A stretch of 64,000 nt of DNA from TMED78 sp036337035 (lineage in GTDB: Bacteria; Pseudomonadota; Gammaproteobacteria; Steroidobacterales; Rariloculaceae): contig JAYZFC010000006.1 of NCBI GenBank assembly GCA_036337035.1, positions 20,296-84,295 on the forward strand. The letters run 5' to 3'. The notes under the pieces are model-generated. The model had not been told where the DNA came from, did not search any database, and saw nothing but the letters and a program-made list of their open reading frames with translations. A program made the translations under genes and the position numbers. This document shows, piece by piece, positions 8,498 to 18,223 of the stretch; the stretch's first letter is position 1; each line of letters starts with the position of its first letter.

Positions 8498-9796
8498 ATG
8501 TCAAAGAATAATTATACGCTTGAAAGCTCAGATGTTGGAAAAAGAATTGATCTTATAGAGCACAAAGGATCAGTTGGCCCTTCTGTTGTTGATGTTACAT
8601 CAATTTATGAGCTGCAAGGAGTCTTTACATTCGATCCAGGTTTTGCATCAACGGCTTGCTGTAAAAGTGATATAACATATATAGATGGGGAAAAAGGAAT
8701 ATTAATGTATAGGGGCTACCCTATAGAAGCCTTAGCTAAATCATCAAATTTTCTTGAAGTATCTTATTTGTTACTTAATGGAGAGCTACCTAATAAAGAA
8801 CAAATGGAAAACTTCAAAACAATAATAGGTAATGATTTAAAACTAGATCAAATAATACTGAATGTACTAAAAGCCTTTAATGCGAATGCTCACCCAATGG
8901 CAATCTTGTCAGCAGCACTTAGCTCTATGGCAGCACTCCATAATGATTCTGTAAATATAAGCAATAAAGATGACAGGAAGAGTTTTAATATCAAAATTAT
9001 TGCGCAAGTTCCTATTATAGCATCTGCAGCATTTAGACATATTAGTAATAAAGATTTTATAGCCCCAAATAAATCACTTGGATATTGTGACAATATTCTT
9101 AACATGTTTTTTGCTGATACAAATTCTAACTTTGAAATCAATCCGATAACTTCAGAAGCTCTTGATCTTTTATTAATACTTCACGCAGATCACGAACAAA
9201 ATTGCAGCACATCTACTGTAAGGATGTCAGGAAGTTCAGGTGTCAACCCGTATGCTGCAATTGCTGCAGGTGTAACTGCTCTTTGGGGTCCTGCTCATGG
9301 TGGAGCAAATGAAGCAGTAATAAATATGCTAGATCAAATAGAATCTATTGACCAGATAGATACTTATGTTAATAAAGCTAAAGATAAAAAAGATCCCTTT
9401 AGGCTAATGGGCTTTGGGCATAGGGTTTACAAAAACTATGATCCGAGAGCTACAATTATTAGAGAAATGTGTCATCGAGTACTCAATAGTCTTGGTCAAA
9501 AAAGCTCACCTATATTAGATAAGGCAATCAAATTAGAAGAAATAGCATTAAAAGACGATTACTTTATTGAGAAAAATCTTTACCCAAATGTTGATTTTTA
9601 CTCTGGAATTATCTATCAGGCAATAGGGATACCAAAATCTATGTTTACAGTAATGTTTGCAATAGCTAGATGTGCGGGATGGCTTGCTCACTGGAATGAA
9701 ATGATTGAAGATCCATTAACTAGAATAGGCAGACCAAGACAGCTTTATACCGGCGCCAAAGAAAGAAGCTATATAGCAATAAAAGATAGGAATTAA
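8498..9796 (+). CDS. gltA: Citrate synthase (type II, hexameric)
   Basis: Condenses acetyl-CoA and oxaloacetate to citrate, the entry reaction of the TCA cycle. The 432-residue product matches the length of gammaproteobacterial GltA (about 427). Conserved elements include SGSSGVNPYAAIAAG, the catalytic His in GPAHGGANEA, GFGHRVYKNYDPRA, and the catalytic Asp in NVDFYSGI. The 3' end overlaps the convergent gene that follows by four bases, so no intrinsic terminator fits between them. Confidence 0.97.
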   Translation: MSKNNYTLESSDVGKRIDLIEHKGSVGPSVVDVTSIYELQGVFTFDPGFASTACCKSDITYIDGEKGILMYRGYPIEALAKSSNFLEVSYLLLNGELPNKEQMENFKTIIGNDLKLDQIILNVLKAFNANAHPMAILSAALSSMAALHNDSVNISNKDDRKSFNIKIIAQVPIIASAAFRHISNKDFIAPNKSLGYCDNILNMFFADTNSNFEINPITSEALDLLLILHADHEQNCSTSTVRMSGSSGVNPYAAIAAGVTALWGPAHGGANEAVINMLDQIESIDQIDTYVNKAKDKKDPFRLMGFGHRVYKNYDPRATIIREMCHRVLNSLGQKSSPILDKAIKLEEIALKDDYFIEKNLYPNVDFYSGIIYQAIGIPKSMFTVMFAIARCAGWLAHWNEMIEDPLTRIGRPRQLYTGAKERSYIAIKDRN

Positions 9797-10401
9797 ATAC
9801 CTTTATTCATTAAAGATAATAGTTTTATTCTGCCAATACCCTTCATAGGTCTTCTATCAATTGGGCTTAAAGGAGGATTATGCTCACTTTTTTTTCCAAA
9901 TACCATCAAATGAATCACTATATCTTCTATAGCAAAAGAAAACCCAGGAATATTGAATCTAGATTTTCCGTGAAATTGATACCTTTTTTGAAAGTTTTTA
10001 AACTGTAAATTTTCCTTTTCAAGAATAATAATAAGGTCCTCTATAACATCAGTAAATACATGTATCTCAACTGGCGAATTAAATGATGCACTACCAGAAT
10101 ACACCGAACCTACCAACCTGGGGGAAAAATCCTTAACTATCCCCATAATCTTTAAAGCTAAACATCTCATCTCAACTAAATGGCCTATAGTATTATTTTT
10201 ATCAACATTATTGTGCCACTCTAATATACTATTCTCTATTTCAATATTCCTAGGCAGGATGCTCATAGAATCAACGCCATGTCTCTGTGCTGCCTTTCTT
10301 TTAGCTAATCCATAATCTTGAATTCCATTTTCTAAAATAATCCTAGCTGCTTCCTTTGCTAAAATTTTCCTCATATGAATTTTGTTATTTTGTTTATTCA
10401 T
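9793..10401 (-). CDS. Uncharacterised nucleotidyltransferase-like protein
   Basis: The 202-residue protein resembles an uncharacterised family found in gammaproteobacteria, recalled here only by sequence pattern. It has an N-terminal helical region (RKILAKEAARIILENGIQDYGLAKRKAA), then LVGSVYSGSASFNSPVEIHVF and a C-terminal PLSPIDRRPMKGI. The GSxxxGxA...DxH-like pattern recalls a nucleotidyltransferase fold, but the usual G-S-x(n)-D-x-D signature is degenerate (EIHVFTD). It sits 7 bases after the PBP1A gene in the same direction and convergently overlaps gltA. No function can be assigned. Confidence 0.6.
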   Translation of the reverse strand: MNKQNNKIHMRKILAKEAARIILENGIQDYGLAKRKAAQRHGVDSMSILPRNIEIENSILEWHNNVDKNNTIGHLVEMRCLALKIMGIVKDFSPRLVGSVYSGSASFNSPVEIHVFTDVIEDLIIILEKENLQFKNFQKRYQFHGKSRFNIPGFSFAIEDIVIHLMVFGKKSEHNPPLSPIDRRPMKGIGRIKLLSLMNKGI

Positions 10402-10408
10402 TTATAAA

Positions 10409-12895
10409 TTAAAAAATAGACTCTATTTTAATTTCATCATCTTCAGGACTATCTAGCAAATCTTTTTCAGATAGTAAAAGCGATTCCTGTATCTCTCTTT
10501 GTGGAACATGATCAGTTCTAAATTTTTCAAAAATAGTTTCTTGACTCAATGAAGAAGTAGTCAAACCACTTTCCGGGTTAATCCTTACATTCACTATACC
10601 TAAAGGCTGTTCCAATATTTTGTTCTCTACTCCTCTAAGAGCCTCTTGCATAAATTCTATCCACATAGGAAGAGCTGTTCTTCCGCCCTCTTCGTATCGC
10701 CCTAGAGACCTCTCTTGATCAAAGCCAACCCAAGTTGCTGCTACTATATCCTGATTAAAGCCAGCAAACCATGCATCTCTTCTATCATTAGAGGTGCCCG
10801 TCTTGCCTGATAAATCTTCACGGCCCAAAATATTATAAGCTCTTCTGCCGGTTCCTCTTTTGATAACATCTCCCATCATGTCGGTTATAAGATAAGCATT
10901 TTCTGCAGAAATAATTCTTGGCGCAAAAATTTGTTCTGGGTATAACATAAATGCCTCATCAATTAATTTTCTTTCTGTGGAAGGTAGTAAATTTTTTTCA
11001 TCACAACTAGAACAAACTAGTTTTGGAGAGGCTTCGAATAGAATATTACCATCTCTATCTTCAACTCTTTGAATGAAGTAACTTTCTACCTTGTACCCAC
11101 CATTAGCAAAAGTAGCATATCCATTTACTAAATCTAAAGGTGATATGCCTCCAGCTCCTAGAGCAAGAGTAGCATTTTCAGGAAGAGCTACTTCATCAAA
11201 CCCAAAATTTTCTAAGTACTCTACAGTATTAGATATTCCAGTCTGCTGAACAACTCTGACTGAAACTAAATTTAAAGATCTCACTAGAGCTTCTCGAAGT
11301 CGAGTTGGTCCATTAAATCTTCCATCATAATTTTCTGGTCTCCAGACTGATTCAAGCTCTTGACTGGATTCTACTATGGGAGCGTCATTAACTATTGTTG
11401 CTGCTGTAAAGCCATTTTCTAATGCTGCTGAATAAACAAAAGGCTTAAAAGATGAGCCGGGTTGTCTCTTTGACTGAACAGCCCTATTATAATTACTTAA
11501 ATCAAAATCATAACCTCCAACTAGAGAGATAATGGCTCCATCTTGTGGATCCAAAGCAACTATGGCACCTTGAACTTCTGGCTTTTGAGTCAAATTTAAG
11601 CTATCCCTATCAAAAAGAGCCACATCTCCTATATTCAAAACATCCGAAATAAATTCAGGGTCAGGTCCTACACTGTCATCGCTTAAATACCTTCTTGCCC
11701 AGCTAACCGACTCTATACCTATACTTTCAAGCCCTTGACCTGCAAAAAAAATAACTGCTGTCTCATTGTTAAATCTGTTATCTATATTTAAATCAACAAC
11801 AAGACCAACCTGAGAATCATCTGAATTAAATGCTGAGTAACTCTGAATAATATCTAACCATAATTTATTTTGTTGTTCTGGATCAGGAGAAACTAAGCTT
11901 TCTGGTTCTAGAGAAGATATGACACCTTTATAGCCGTGTCTTTCATCATAAGATTTTAAAGTATTCTTTAAAGCATTCATTGCCTTTTCCTGTAGACGGC
12001 TATCTATAGTGGTAGTAACCTTCAAGCCTGAGCTCAAAGCTGATGATCCAAATCTTCTCACCATCTCTAATCTAACCATTTCAGCTAAATATCTTGCATC
12101 TATTCCTATTTCTCTATCGTACCTTATGCTTTCAACCCTAGTATCTAGAGCCTCTTGAAAATCTGACTCAGAAATATAATCTAGCTCCCTCATCCGTCTT
12201 AATACATAAGCCCTCCTGAGCATTGCTCTCTGAGGACTATTATATGGATTATTTATTGATGGGCCTTGAGGTATACCAGCTAATATAGCTACCTCTGAAA
12301 TAGTTAAATCAATTAAATCCTTATTAAAAAACCTCTGAGCTGCTGCTGATACTCCTGTTGAGTGCTGTCCAAAAAAAGTACCATTAAGATATAATTCTAA
12401 AATTTCTTCTTTTGTAAATTCACTTTCAATCCTAATAGATAAAATAAGTTCTTTAAACTTTCTTACAAATGTCTTATCTCTTGATAACGCATAAGTTCTA
12501 GCAACCTGATTAGTAATAGTGCTGCCGCCCTGATTGATCTCACCACCACTAACTATAAAATTAATCCCGGCTCTTATATAACCTTGATAATCAAAACCAG
12601 GATGAGAGAAAAAACGGTCATCTTCTGCAGCTAAGAAAGCGTTGATAACAATCTCAGGAATATCTTCATAGTTAGTTTCTACTCTTCTTGTAGCGCCAAA
12701 TTCGTAGATAAAATCTCCATCTCTACTATATATTCGTAAAGGAGTCTCTAGCCGCTCATCTCTAATAGATTGTGCTTCAGGAAGGGTTGGAGCCACATAA
12801 TAGTACGCTCCAGACATAAGACTGCCAAAAATAAACCCCGTTATTAAAAAATAAATAACAAATAAACTGAAAATTTTTTGATAATTTTCTATCAT
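10409..12895 (-). CDS. mrcA: Penicillin-binding protein 1A (bifunctional transglycosylase/transpeptidase)
   Basis: Polymerises and crosslinks peptidoglycan at the outer face of the inner membrane. The 828-residue product has a short cytoplasmic start and one membrane anchor (residues about 10-32). The glycosyltransferase domain follows (EDDRFFSHPG, GGSTITNQVART, LELYLNGTFFG). An OB-like insert comes next, then the transpeptidase domain with SxxK (SSFK), SxN (SLN) and KTGTS. Length and order match PBP1A. In many gammaproteobacteria mrcA lies near aroKB; here it is divergent from aroK with 50 bases between, although the usual pil genes are absent. Confidence 0.96.
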   Translation of the reverse strand: MIENYQKIFSLFVIYFLITGFIFGSLMSGAYYYVAPTLPEAQSIRDERLETPLRIYSRDGDFIYEFGATRRVETNYEDIPEIVINAFLAAEDDRFFSHPGFDYQGYIRAGINFIVSGGEINQGGSTITNQVARTYALSRDKTFVRKFKELILSIRIESEFTKEEILELYLNGTFFGQHSTGVSAAAQRFFNKDLIDLTISEVAILAGIPQGPSINNPYNSPQRAMLRRAYVLRRMRELDYISESDFQEALDTRVESIRYDREIGIDARYLAEMVRLEMVRRFGSSALSSGLKVTTTIDSRLQEKAMNALKNTLKSYDERHGYKGVISSLEPESLVSPDPEQQNKLWLDIIQSYSAFNSDDSQVGLVVDLNIDNRFNNETAVIFFAGQGLESIGIESVSWARRYLSDDSVGPDPEFISDVLNIGDVALFDRDSLNLTQKPEVQGAIVALDPQDGAIISLVGGYDFDLSNYNRAVQSKRQPGSSFKPFVYSAALENGFTAATIVNDAPIVESSQELESVWRPENYDGRFNGPTRLREALVRSLNLVSVRVVQQTGISNTVEYLENFGFDEVALPENATLALGAGGISPLDLVNGYATFANGGYKVESYFIQRVEDRDGNILFEASPKLVCSSCDEKNLLPSTERKLIDEAFMLYPEQIFAPRIISAENAYLITDMMGDVIKRGTGRRAYNILGREDLSGKTGTSNDRRDAWFAGFNQDIVAATWVGFDQERSLGRYEEGGRTALPMWIEFMQEALRGVENKILEQPLGIVNVRINPESGLTTSSLSQETIFEKFRTDHVPQREIQESLLLSEKDLLDSPEDDEIKIESIF

Positions 12896-12945
12896 AAAAA
12901 AATTACTATTACTCTTTAATACTAATTTTAATATATTATCTCAAG

Positions 12946-13473
12946 ATGAAAGAAATAACGAATATTTATCTAGTTGGCCCTATGGGCTCTGGAAAAACTA
13001 CGATAGGAAATAAATTAGCAAAAGAACTAAAACTTAATTTCTATGATACCGACAAAGAAATAGAGCTTAAAACAGGGGTGGAAATATCCTATATATTTGA
13101 GAAGGAAGGAGAGGCAGGCTTTAGAATTAGAGAAAAAGAGGCTATTCGTAAACTAACGAAGCTAGAATCTATTGTTCTTTCAACAGGTGGTGGCTCTATA
13201 ATTAATAAAGAGGTAAGAGAAAATCTAAAGGATACAGGCATAATTATTTTTCTAGAAGCTAGTATTGAAAAACAATTATTACAAACAGGCTATAATGATA
13301 ATAGACCATTATTAAATAATGGAGATAAGCGAAGCAAACTCGAGAAACTTTATAAATTAAGAAAACCTATTTATAAAAATATTGCTGATATTGAGATTAA
13401 TACTAACAATAAAAATATAAAACGTATAATTGAAGATATAAAGAAAAAACTAAATCTATTTAAAAAAAAATAA
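12946..13473 (+). CDS. aroK: Shikimate kinase
   Basis: Phosphorylates shikimate in the chorismate pathway. The 175-residue product has the P-loop GPMGSGKTT, DTDKEIE, the shikimate-binding arginine in RIREKEA, the GGG motif and the lid arginine in NRPLL. Length equals that of the E. coli enzyme. aroB follows after 20 bases, preceded by AAAGG. Together they supply chorismate to the trp operon 6 kb downstream. Confidence 0.96.
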   Translation: MKEITNIYLVGPMGSGKTTIGNKLAKELKLNFYDTDKEIELKTGVEISYIFEKEGEAGFRIREKEAIRKLTKLESIVLSTGGGSIINKEVRENLKDTGIIIFLEASIEKQLLQTGYNDNRPLLNNGDKRSKLEKLYKLRKPIYKNIADIEINTNNKNIKRIIEDIKKKLNLFKKK

Positions 13474-13493
13474 TAAACGAAAAGGTTAGTTGT

Positions 13494-14573
13494 ATGGAAA
13501 ATTTAGTGGTCCCAATAAAAAATAAGAGCTACGAGATTTATATAGGCTCAGGACTTCTTTCTACCAATAAAATTTTTGATGATAATGTTTATAGTGACCA
13601 GGTACTTATTGTCACTAATAATATAGTGGCCCCGCTGTATCTAGACACAGTAAAAGCAAGCCTTAAAAATAAAGATATTGCTTCAATTATTCTGAAAGAT
13701 GGAGAAAACCAGAAAAATTTAGATAGCTTTTCAAAGATAATTGATAAACTAATTAAAAATAAATTTAATAGAGAATCATATATTATAGCACTAGGTGGTG
13801 GTGTGATTGGAGATATAGCTGGCTTTGCAGCAGCATCCTATCAAAGAGGGATAAATTACATACAAGTACCTACTACATTATTAGCTCAAGTAGATTCTTC
13901 AATTGGAGGAAAGACTGCAGTTAATCATATAAAAGCGAAGAATATGATCGGGGCTTTTTATCAACCTAAATGTGTAATTTCAGATACTGATACACTAAAT
14001 ACACTTCCCAAAAGAGAATTTCTATCTGGCTTAGCAGAAGTAATTAAACATAGCCTGATTATGGATCCTGAGTTTTTTGATTGGCTAGAATCTAACTATG
14101 AAAAAGTTATCAATTATGATAAGAAGTCTCTTAAATTTTTGATTAAAAAAAACTGCGAGCTGAAGTCTTCAATTGTTGCAGAAGATGAAAAAGAAAAAGG
14201 AATTAGAGCTCTTCTAAATCTTGGTCATACATTTGGCCATGCTCTAGAAACAATGACAGGATATAATAAGCTACTGCATGGGGAAGCTGTTGCAATAGGT
14301 ATAAGTATAGTTTCACAAATTTCTTACGAACTAGGGTTATTAGGTAGTGATAATCTAGATAGAATTATTAAAATTTTTAATAACGTGGGTTTACCAACGA
14401 AAATTGATAAAATAGATCCAGAAGAGCTTATTGATTGTATCTACTTAGATAAAAAAATAGATTTATCAGGGCTAAGACTGATACTGCTCAATAAAATAGG
14501 TAAAGCTTCAATAATACAAGCTCCAGAAAAAATTAAACTAATTTCCTTACTAAAAAAAATATTAAATGGTTAA
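13494..14573 (+). CDS. aroB: 3-dehydroquinate synthase
   Basis: NAD- and metal-dependent enzyme that cyclises DAHP to 3-dehydroquinate. The 359-residue product carries the NAD-binding motif GGGVIGDIAGF, PTTLLAQVDSS, GLAEVIKH with a metal-binding Glu, and LLNLGHTFGHALE with the metal-binding histidines. Length is typical (about 360). It is the second gene of an aroK-aroB-dgt-pyrF run; damX, which often follows aroB in gammaproteobacteria, is absent. Confidence 0.97.
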   Translation: MENLVVPIKNKSYEIYIGSGLLSTNKIFDDNVYSDQVLIVTNNIVAPLYLDTVKASLKNKDIASIILKDGENQKNLDSFSKIIDKLIKNKFNRESYIIALGGGVIGDIAGFAAASYQRGINYIQVPTTLLAQVDSSIGGKTAVNHIKAKNMIGAFYQPKCVISDTDTLNTLPKREFLSGLAEVIKHSLIMDPEFFDWLESNYEKVINYDKKSLKFLIKKNCELKSSIVAEDEKEKGIRALLNLGHTFGHALETMTGYNKLLHGEAVAIGISIVSQISYELGLLGSDNLDRIIKIFNNVGLPTKIDKIDPEELIDCIYLDKKIDLSGLRLILLNKIGKASIIQAPEKIKLISLLKKILNG

Positions 14574-14582
14574 CTATTTAAA

Positions 14583-15728
14583 GTGGAAAATAACTTAAAA
14601 GTATACGCCGCTTCTTCAACTACATCTAAAGGAAGAATTTATAAAGAAAAAATAAGAGGTACAAGAACTGAATTCCAGAGAGATAGAGATAGAGTTATAC
14701 ACTCTTCAGGTTTTAGAAGGCTTGTATACAAAACACAAGTTTTTGTAAATCATGAAGGTGACATGTATAGAACTAGACTCACCCACTCTTTAGAAGTTGC
14801 ACAAATAGGCAGAACTATAGCTAGAGCTCTTAGCTTAAACGAAGATTTAGTAGAAGCAATATGCCTAGCTCACGACTTAGGACACACACCATTTGGTCAT
14901 GCTGGTCAAGATGCTCTGAATGAATGCATGCTGAAATATGGTGGATTTGAACATAACCTTCAATCGCTTAGGCTAGTAGACTATCTTGAAAATAAATATT
15001 TAGAATTCCCTGGATTAAATCTTACATTCGAAACACGCGAAGGTATTCTAAAACACTGTTCAAGCAAAAATGCAAAATCTTTAGGGGAAATAGGCCTAAG
15101 ATTTATCAATAATCAGCGTCCTAGTCTAGAGGCACAAATTGCCAATGTTGCTGATGAAATTGCCTATAATCACCATGATATAGATGATGGTTTAAGATCT
15201 GAGCTGATAGATATTAAAGAATTTTGTCAATTATCTTTAGCTAAAAGTGAATCAGAAATTATTAATAAGGAGTATAAAAATATAAATAAACGACAATTTA
15301 TAAATGAAATAGTAAGAAGAATGATCAATCAATTTGTAAATGATATTGTTATGAAAAGCAGTAACTTAATAAACGAAATATCCCCTAAAAATATTAATGA
15401 TATCAGAAATGCACCGCAGTTAATCAGATATAGTAAGAAATACTCAATAATAAATTCTGAGATAAAAAGTTTTTTATATGACAAACTTTATAATCACCCA
15501 AAAGTTAAAGAAATGACTGATCAAGCAGAAACTATAATAAAGTTTCTATTTAAAAAATACTCTAATCAATATAGCTTAATGTCAGAAGAAAATAGATTAC
15601 TCGCAGATAATAAGACCAAAAAAGAAGGAATAAAGGGTGGTGCAAGGGTAGTATGTGATTATATAGCTGGAATGACAGATAGATATGCCTTAGAACAGTA
15701 CAATAAACTAAATAATAATAAAGTTTAG
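14583..15728 (+). CDS. dgt: dGTP triphosphohydrolase-like HD protein
   Basis: HD-domain phosphohydrolase related to dGTPase, which converts dNTPs to nucleosides and triphosphate. The 381-residue product has RTRLTHSLEVAQIGR, the HD motif in AHDLGHTPFGHAGQDAL, and GGFEHNLQSLR. It belongs to the shorter dgt-like group rather than the 505-residue E. coli Dgt. The start at 14583 is GTG and lacks a clear ribosome binding site; it lies 9 bases after the aroB stop, so translation may be coupled. The exact substrate cannot be read from sequence. Confidence 0.9.
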   Translation: MENNLKVYAASSTTSKGRIYKEKIRGTRTEFQRDRDRVIHSSGFRRLVYKTQVFVNHEGDMYRTRLTHSLEVAQIGRTIARALSLNEDLVEAICLAHDLGHTPFGHAGQDALNECMLKYGGFEHNLQSLRLVDYLENKYLEFPGLNLTFETREGILKHCSSKNAKSLGEIGLRFINNQRPSLEAQIANVADEIAYNHHDIDDGLRSELIDIKEFCQLSLAKSESEIINKEYKNINKRQFINEIVRRMINQFVNDIVMKSSNLINEISPKNINDIRNAPQLIRYSKKYSIINSEIKSFLYDKLYNHPKVKEMTDQAETIIKFLFKKYSNQYSLMSEENRLLADNKTKKEGIKGGARVVCDYIAGMTDRYALEQYNKLNNNKV

Positions 15729-15751
15729 CTTAATATTATAGGATTAAAGAG

Positions 15752-16468
15752 ATGATAATTAAAAAAAATGGTTTTGATGATAAAGATCGTCTAATTGTAG
15801 CACTTGATCTACCAGATATAGAAAAAGCAAAAAAACTTGTTTTGGAGCTAGGGGATTCTGTAAATTTCTACAAAGTAGGGCTAGAGCTTGCCATGTCAGG
15901 AAATTATTTTGAGTTGATACACTTCCTTATTAATAATAATAAGAAAGTTTTTGCTGACCTAAAGTTTTATGATGTTCCTAATACAGTATCCTCAGCTATA
16001 AAGCAGTTAAATAAATTGGATATAGACTTTGCTACAGTTCATGGTGATAGATCAATCATAGAAGCTGCCGCTAATAGTAAAAAAAATAACTTAAAAATAC
16101 TTGCGGTCACAGTTCTTACAAGCATGGATAAAAAAGACTTATCTGATTACGGCATAGGATACAATATAAAAGAATTGGTTTTAATAAGAGCGAAATTAGC
16201 TTCTGAAAGTGGTATTGATGGAATAGTATCCTCAGGACATGAAACTAAAGATATTAGAAAATCTCTTGGTAAAGATCTTATTATTGTGAATCCAGGAATT
16301 AGACCTTCAAACAACCAATCAAAAGATGATCAAAAAAGAATTGTGACAGCTGCGACCGCAATTAATAATGGAGCTGACTTTATAGTTGTAGGTAGGCCAA
16401 TCAGAAATTCTAAAAGTCCAAGAAAAACTGCAGAACAGCTACAAACAGAGATAGCTAACTCTCTTTAA
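15752..16468 (+). CDS. pyrF: Orotidine-5'-phosphate decarboxylase
   Basis: Final step of UMP synthesis, decarboxylating OMP. The 238-residue product has LIVALDLPD at the N-terminus, the catalytic ADLKFYDVPNTV (Asp-Lys-Asp network), and phosphate-binding VNPGIRP plus FIVVGRPI near the C-terminus. The last 14 bases overlap the 3' end of the convergent fadD gene. The pyrD gene of the window, of an unusual class, lies at 42217. Confidence 0.96.
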   Translation: MIIKKNGFDDKDRLIVALDLPDIEKAKKLVLELGDSVNFYKVGLELAMSGNYFELIHFLINNNKKVFADLKFYDVPNTVSSAIKQLNKLDIDFATVHGDRSIIEAAANSKKNNLKILAVTVLTSMDKKDLSDYGIGYNIKELVLIRAKLASESGIDGIVSSGHETKDIRKSLGKDLIIVNPGIRPSNNQSKDDQKRIVTAATAINNGADFIVVGRPIRNSKSPRKTAEQLQTEIANSL

Positions 16469-18110
16469 GAGCCCTTTTAAGAATTTTTCCAACATTTGTT
16501 TTAGGAAGATCTTTACAAAATTCAATAGACTGAGGTATTTTATAACCAGTCAATCCTTTCCTACAATAATCAATTATGCTCTTACTTGTAAGGCTGTCAT
16601 CATTTGTTACAACAAATAATTTTATGGCTTCTCCAGAATCAGGATCAGGAATCCCAATAGCAGCAACTTCTATTATATCTGGATGAGTAATTACAAAATC
16701 TTCTATTTCGCTGGGATATACATTAAAGCCAGAAACTATTATCATATCTGTTAATCTATCATCTATGTATAAATACCCATCTTCATCAATATGTCCTAAA
16801 TCTCCACTATGAAACCAGCCATCTATGGAAATAGCTTTTTGTGTTGCTTCAGGATTATTCCAATATCCTTTCATAACCTGAGGGCCCTTTATACAGATCT
16901 CGCCTATTTCATTAACAGGTAATGAATTACCTTTATTATCGACTATCTTAACTTCTGTTGAAGGAATTGGTAGCCCTGCTGCTCCATTAAAATCTGTTGC
17001 ATCGATTAAAGTTGCGGAAACTACAGGTGAAGTTTCAGTTAAGCCATAACCTTGAACTATAGGCTTTCCAGTAACGTTCTTCCATTGTTCTGAGGTCTCT
17101 CTTTGAACTGCCATACCACCACCCAAAGCTAACTTCAAATTTCTAAAATCTATATCTTTAAACCCCGGATCTCTTAATAAAGCAGCATATAGGGTATTGA
17201 CACCTGTTATATAAGAAAAGGAATATTTTTTAAGCTCTTTAACAAAGCTTGGGATATCTTTTGGATTTGTAATTAACAAATTATAAGCACCAAGATACAT
17301 AAATAGGAATAAGTTCAGTGACAAGGAAAAAATATGGTACAGCGGCAAAGGAGTAACAATAATGTCACCTTTTTTGTGTATTGGCTTAGTCCAAGCATCT
17401 AATTGACAAATATTTGTTATTATATTTTTATGAGTAAGCATTGCGCCTTTTGATAGGCCTGTTGTACCTCCTGTATATTGAAGGAATGCTATACTATCAC
17501 TTGATATATTAATCTTCTGATAATTGCTAATACTGTCTGAAAAAACATCTTTATAATTAACATAGTCTCTAATTTCCCAGCTTGGAATTGCTTTCTTAAT
17601 ATACTTAAGAACGAAGTTAACTATATTTTTCTTCAGTGTTGGGAAATGATCTCCTAGTTTAGTAACAACTACCAACTCAATATCACTGTTATCAAGAGAT
17701 TGGGAAACAGTTTTAGCAAAATTTTCTAAAACTATTATTGCTTTTGCTCCACTATCTTTTAACTGATGACTTAACTCTCTTGATGTATAGAGAGGATTGA
17801 CATTAACTACAATCATGCCTGCTCTCAAAATAGCCATTATTACAATTGGATATTGAAGAATATTTGGCATCATAACTGCTACTCTATCTCCAGTATTTAA
17901 AGAAGGATGTTTTTGCAAATAAACCGCTAACTTTTTACTTAATATATCAACTTCAGAATATGATAGCTCTACGCCCATATTGGCAAAAGCTACAGAGTCT
18001 TGATACCTAGAAAAACAATAATCAAAAATCTCTGTTAAAGTACCATATTGATTAGAATCTATTTCTGGTGGTACATCTTTTGGGTATGTCTTTAACCATG
18101 GCTTATCCAT
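16455..18110 (-). CDS. fadD: Long-chain fatty acid--CoA ligase (FadD-like)
   Basis: ANL-family enzyme that activates fatty acids to acyl-CoA through an acyl-adenylate. The 551-residue product has the P-loop-like YTGGTTGLSKGAMLTH, GYGLTETSP, and the hinge/FACS motif SGDLGHIDEDGYLYIDDRLTD. The C-terminal catalytic lysine is in GKILKRAL. Length is close to E. coli FadD (561). It is a monocistronic gene, convergent with pyrF and divergent from the permease gene. Chain-length preference cannot be judged. Confidence 0.9.
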   Translation of the reverse strand: MDKPWLKTYPKDVPPEIDSNQYGTLTEIFDYCFSRYQDSVAFANMGVELSYSEVDILSKKLAVYLQKHPSLNTGDRVAVMMPNILQYPIVIMAILRAGMIVVNVNPLYTSRELSHQLKDSGAKAIIVLENFAKTVSQSLDNSDIELVVVTKLGDHFPTLKKNIVNFVLKYIKKAIPSWEIRDYVNYKDVFSDSISNYQKINISSDSIAFLQYTGGTTGLSKGAMLTHKNIITNICQLDAWTKPIHKKGDIIVTPLPLYHIFSLSLNLFLFMYLGAYNLLITNPKDIPSFVKELKKYSFSYITGVNTLYAALLRDPGFKDIDFRNLKLALGGGMAVQRETSEQWKNVTGKPIVQGYGLTETSPVVSATLIDATDFNGAAGLPIPSTEVKIVDNKGNSLPVNEIGEICIKGPQVMKGYWNNPEATQKAISIDGWFHSGDLGHIDEDGYLYIDDRLTDMIIVSGFNVYPSEIEDFVITHPDIIEVAAIGIPDPDSGEAIKLFVVTNDDSLTSKSIIDYCRKGLTGYKIPQSIEFCKDLPKTNVGKILKRALKES

Positions 18111-18180
18111 ATTTTTCTACTCTGGCTAAATGAAGTGGCTTTAACTATACAAATATATTTGGTTTATATCTATAAGCATG

Positions 18181-18216
18181 TTATTAAATAAGCTAAATAT
18201 TTTATTAAATAGGCTA
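18181..18216. repeat. Tandem 15-base direct repeats, 21-base period, before the permease-trp block
   Basis: TTATTAAATAAGCTA at 18181-18195 recurs as TTATTAAATAGGCTA at 18202-18216, one mismatch, with starts 21 bases apart (two helical turns). The second copy ends 7 bases before the permease ATG. Such phased repeats can be a regulator's tandem binding sites, but the AT-rich composition makes chance duplication possible. Confidence 0.4.
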
Positions 18217-18223
18217 TTTAAAG

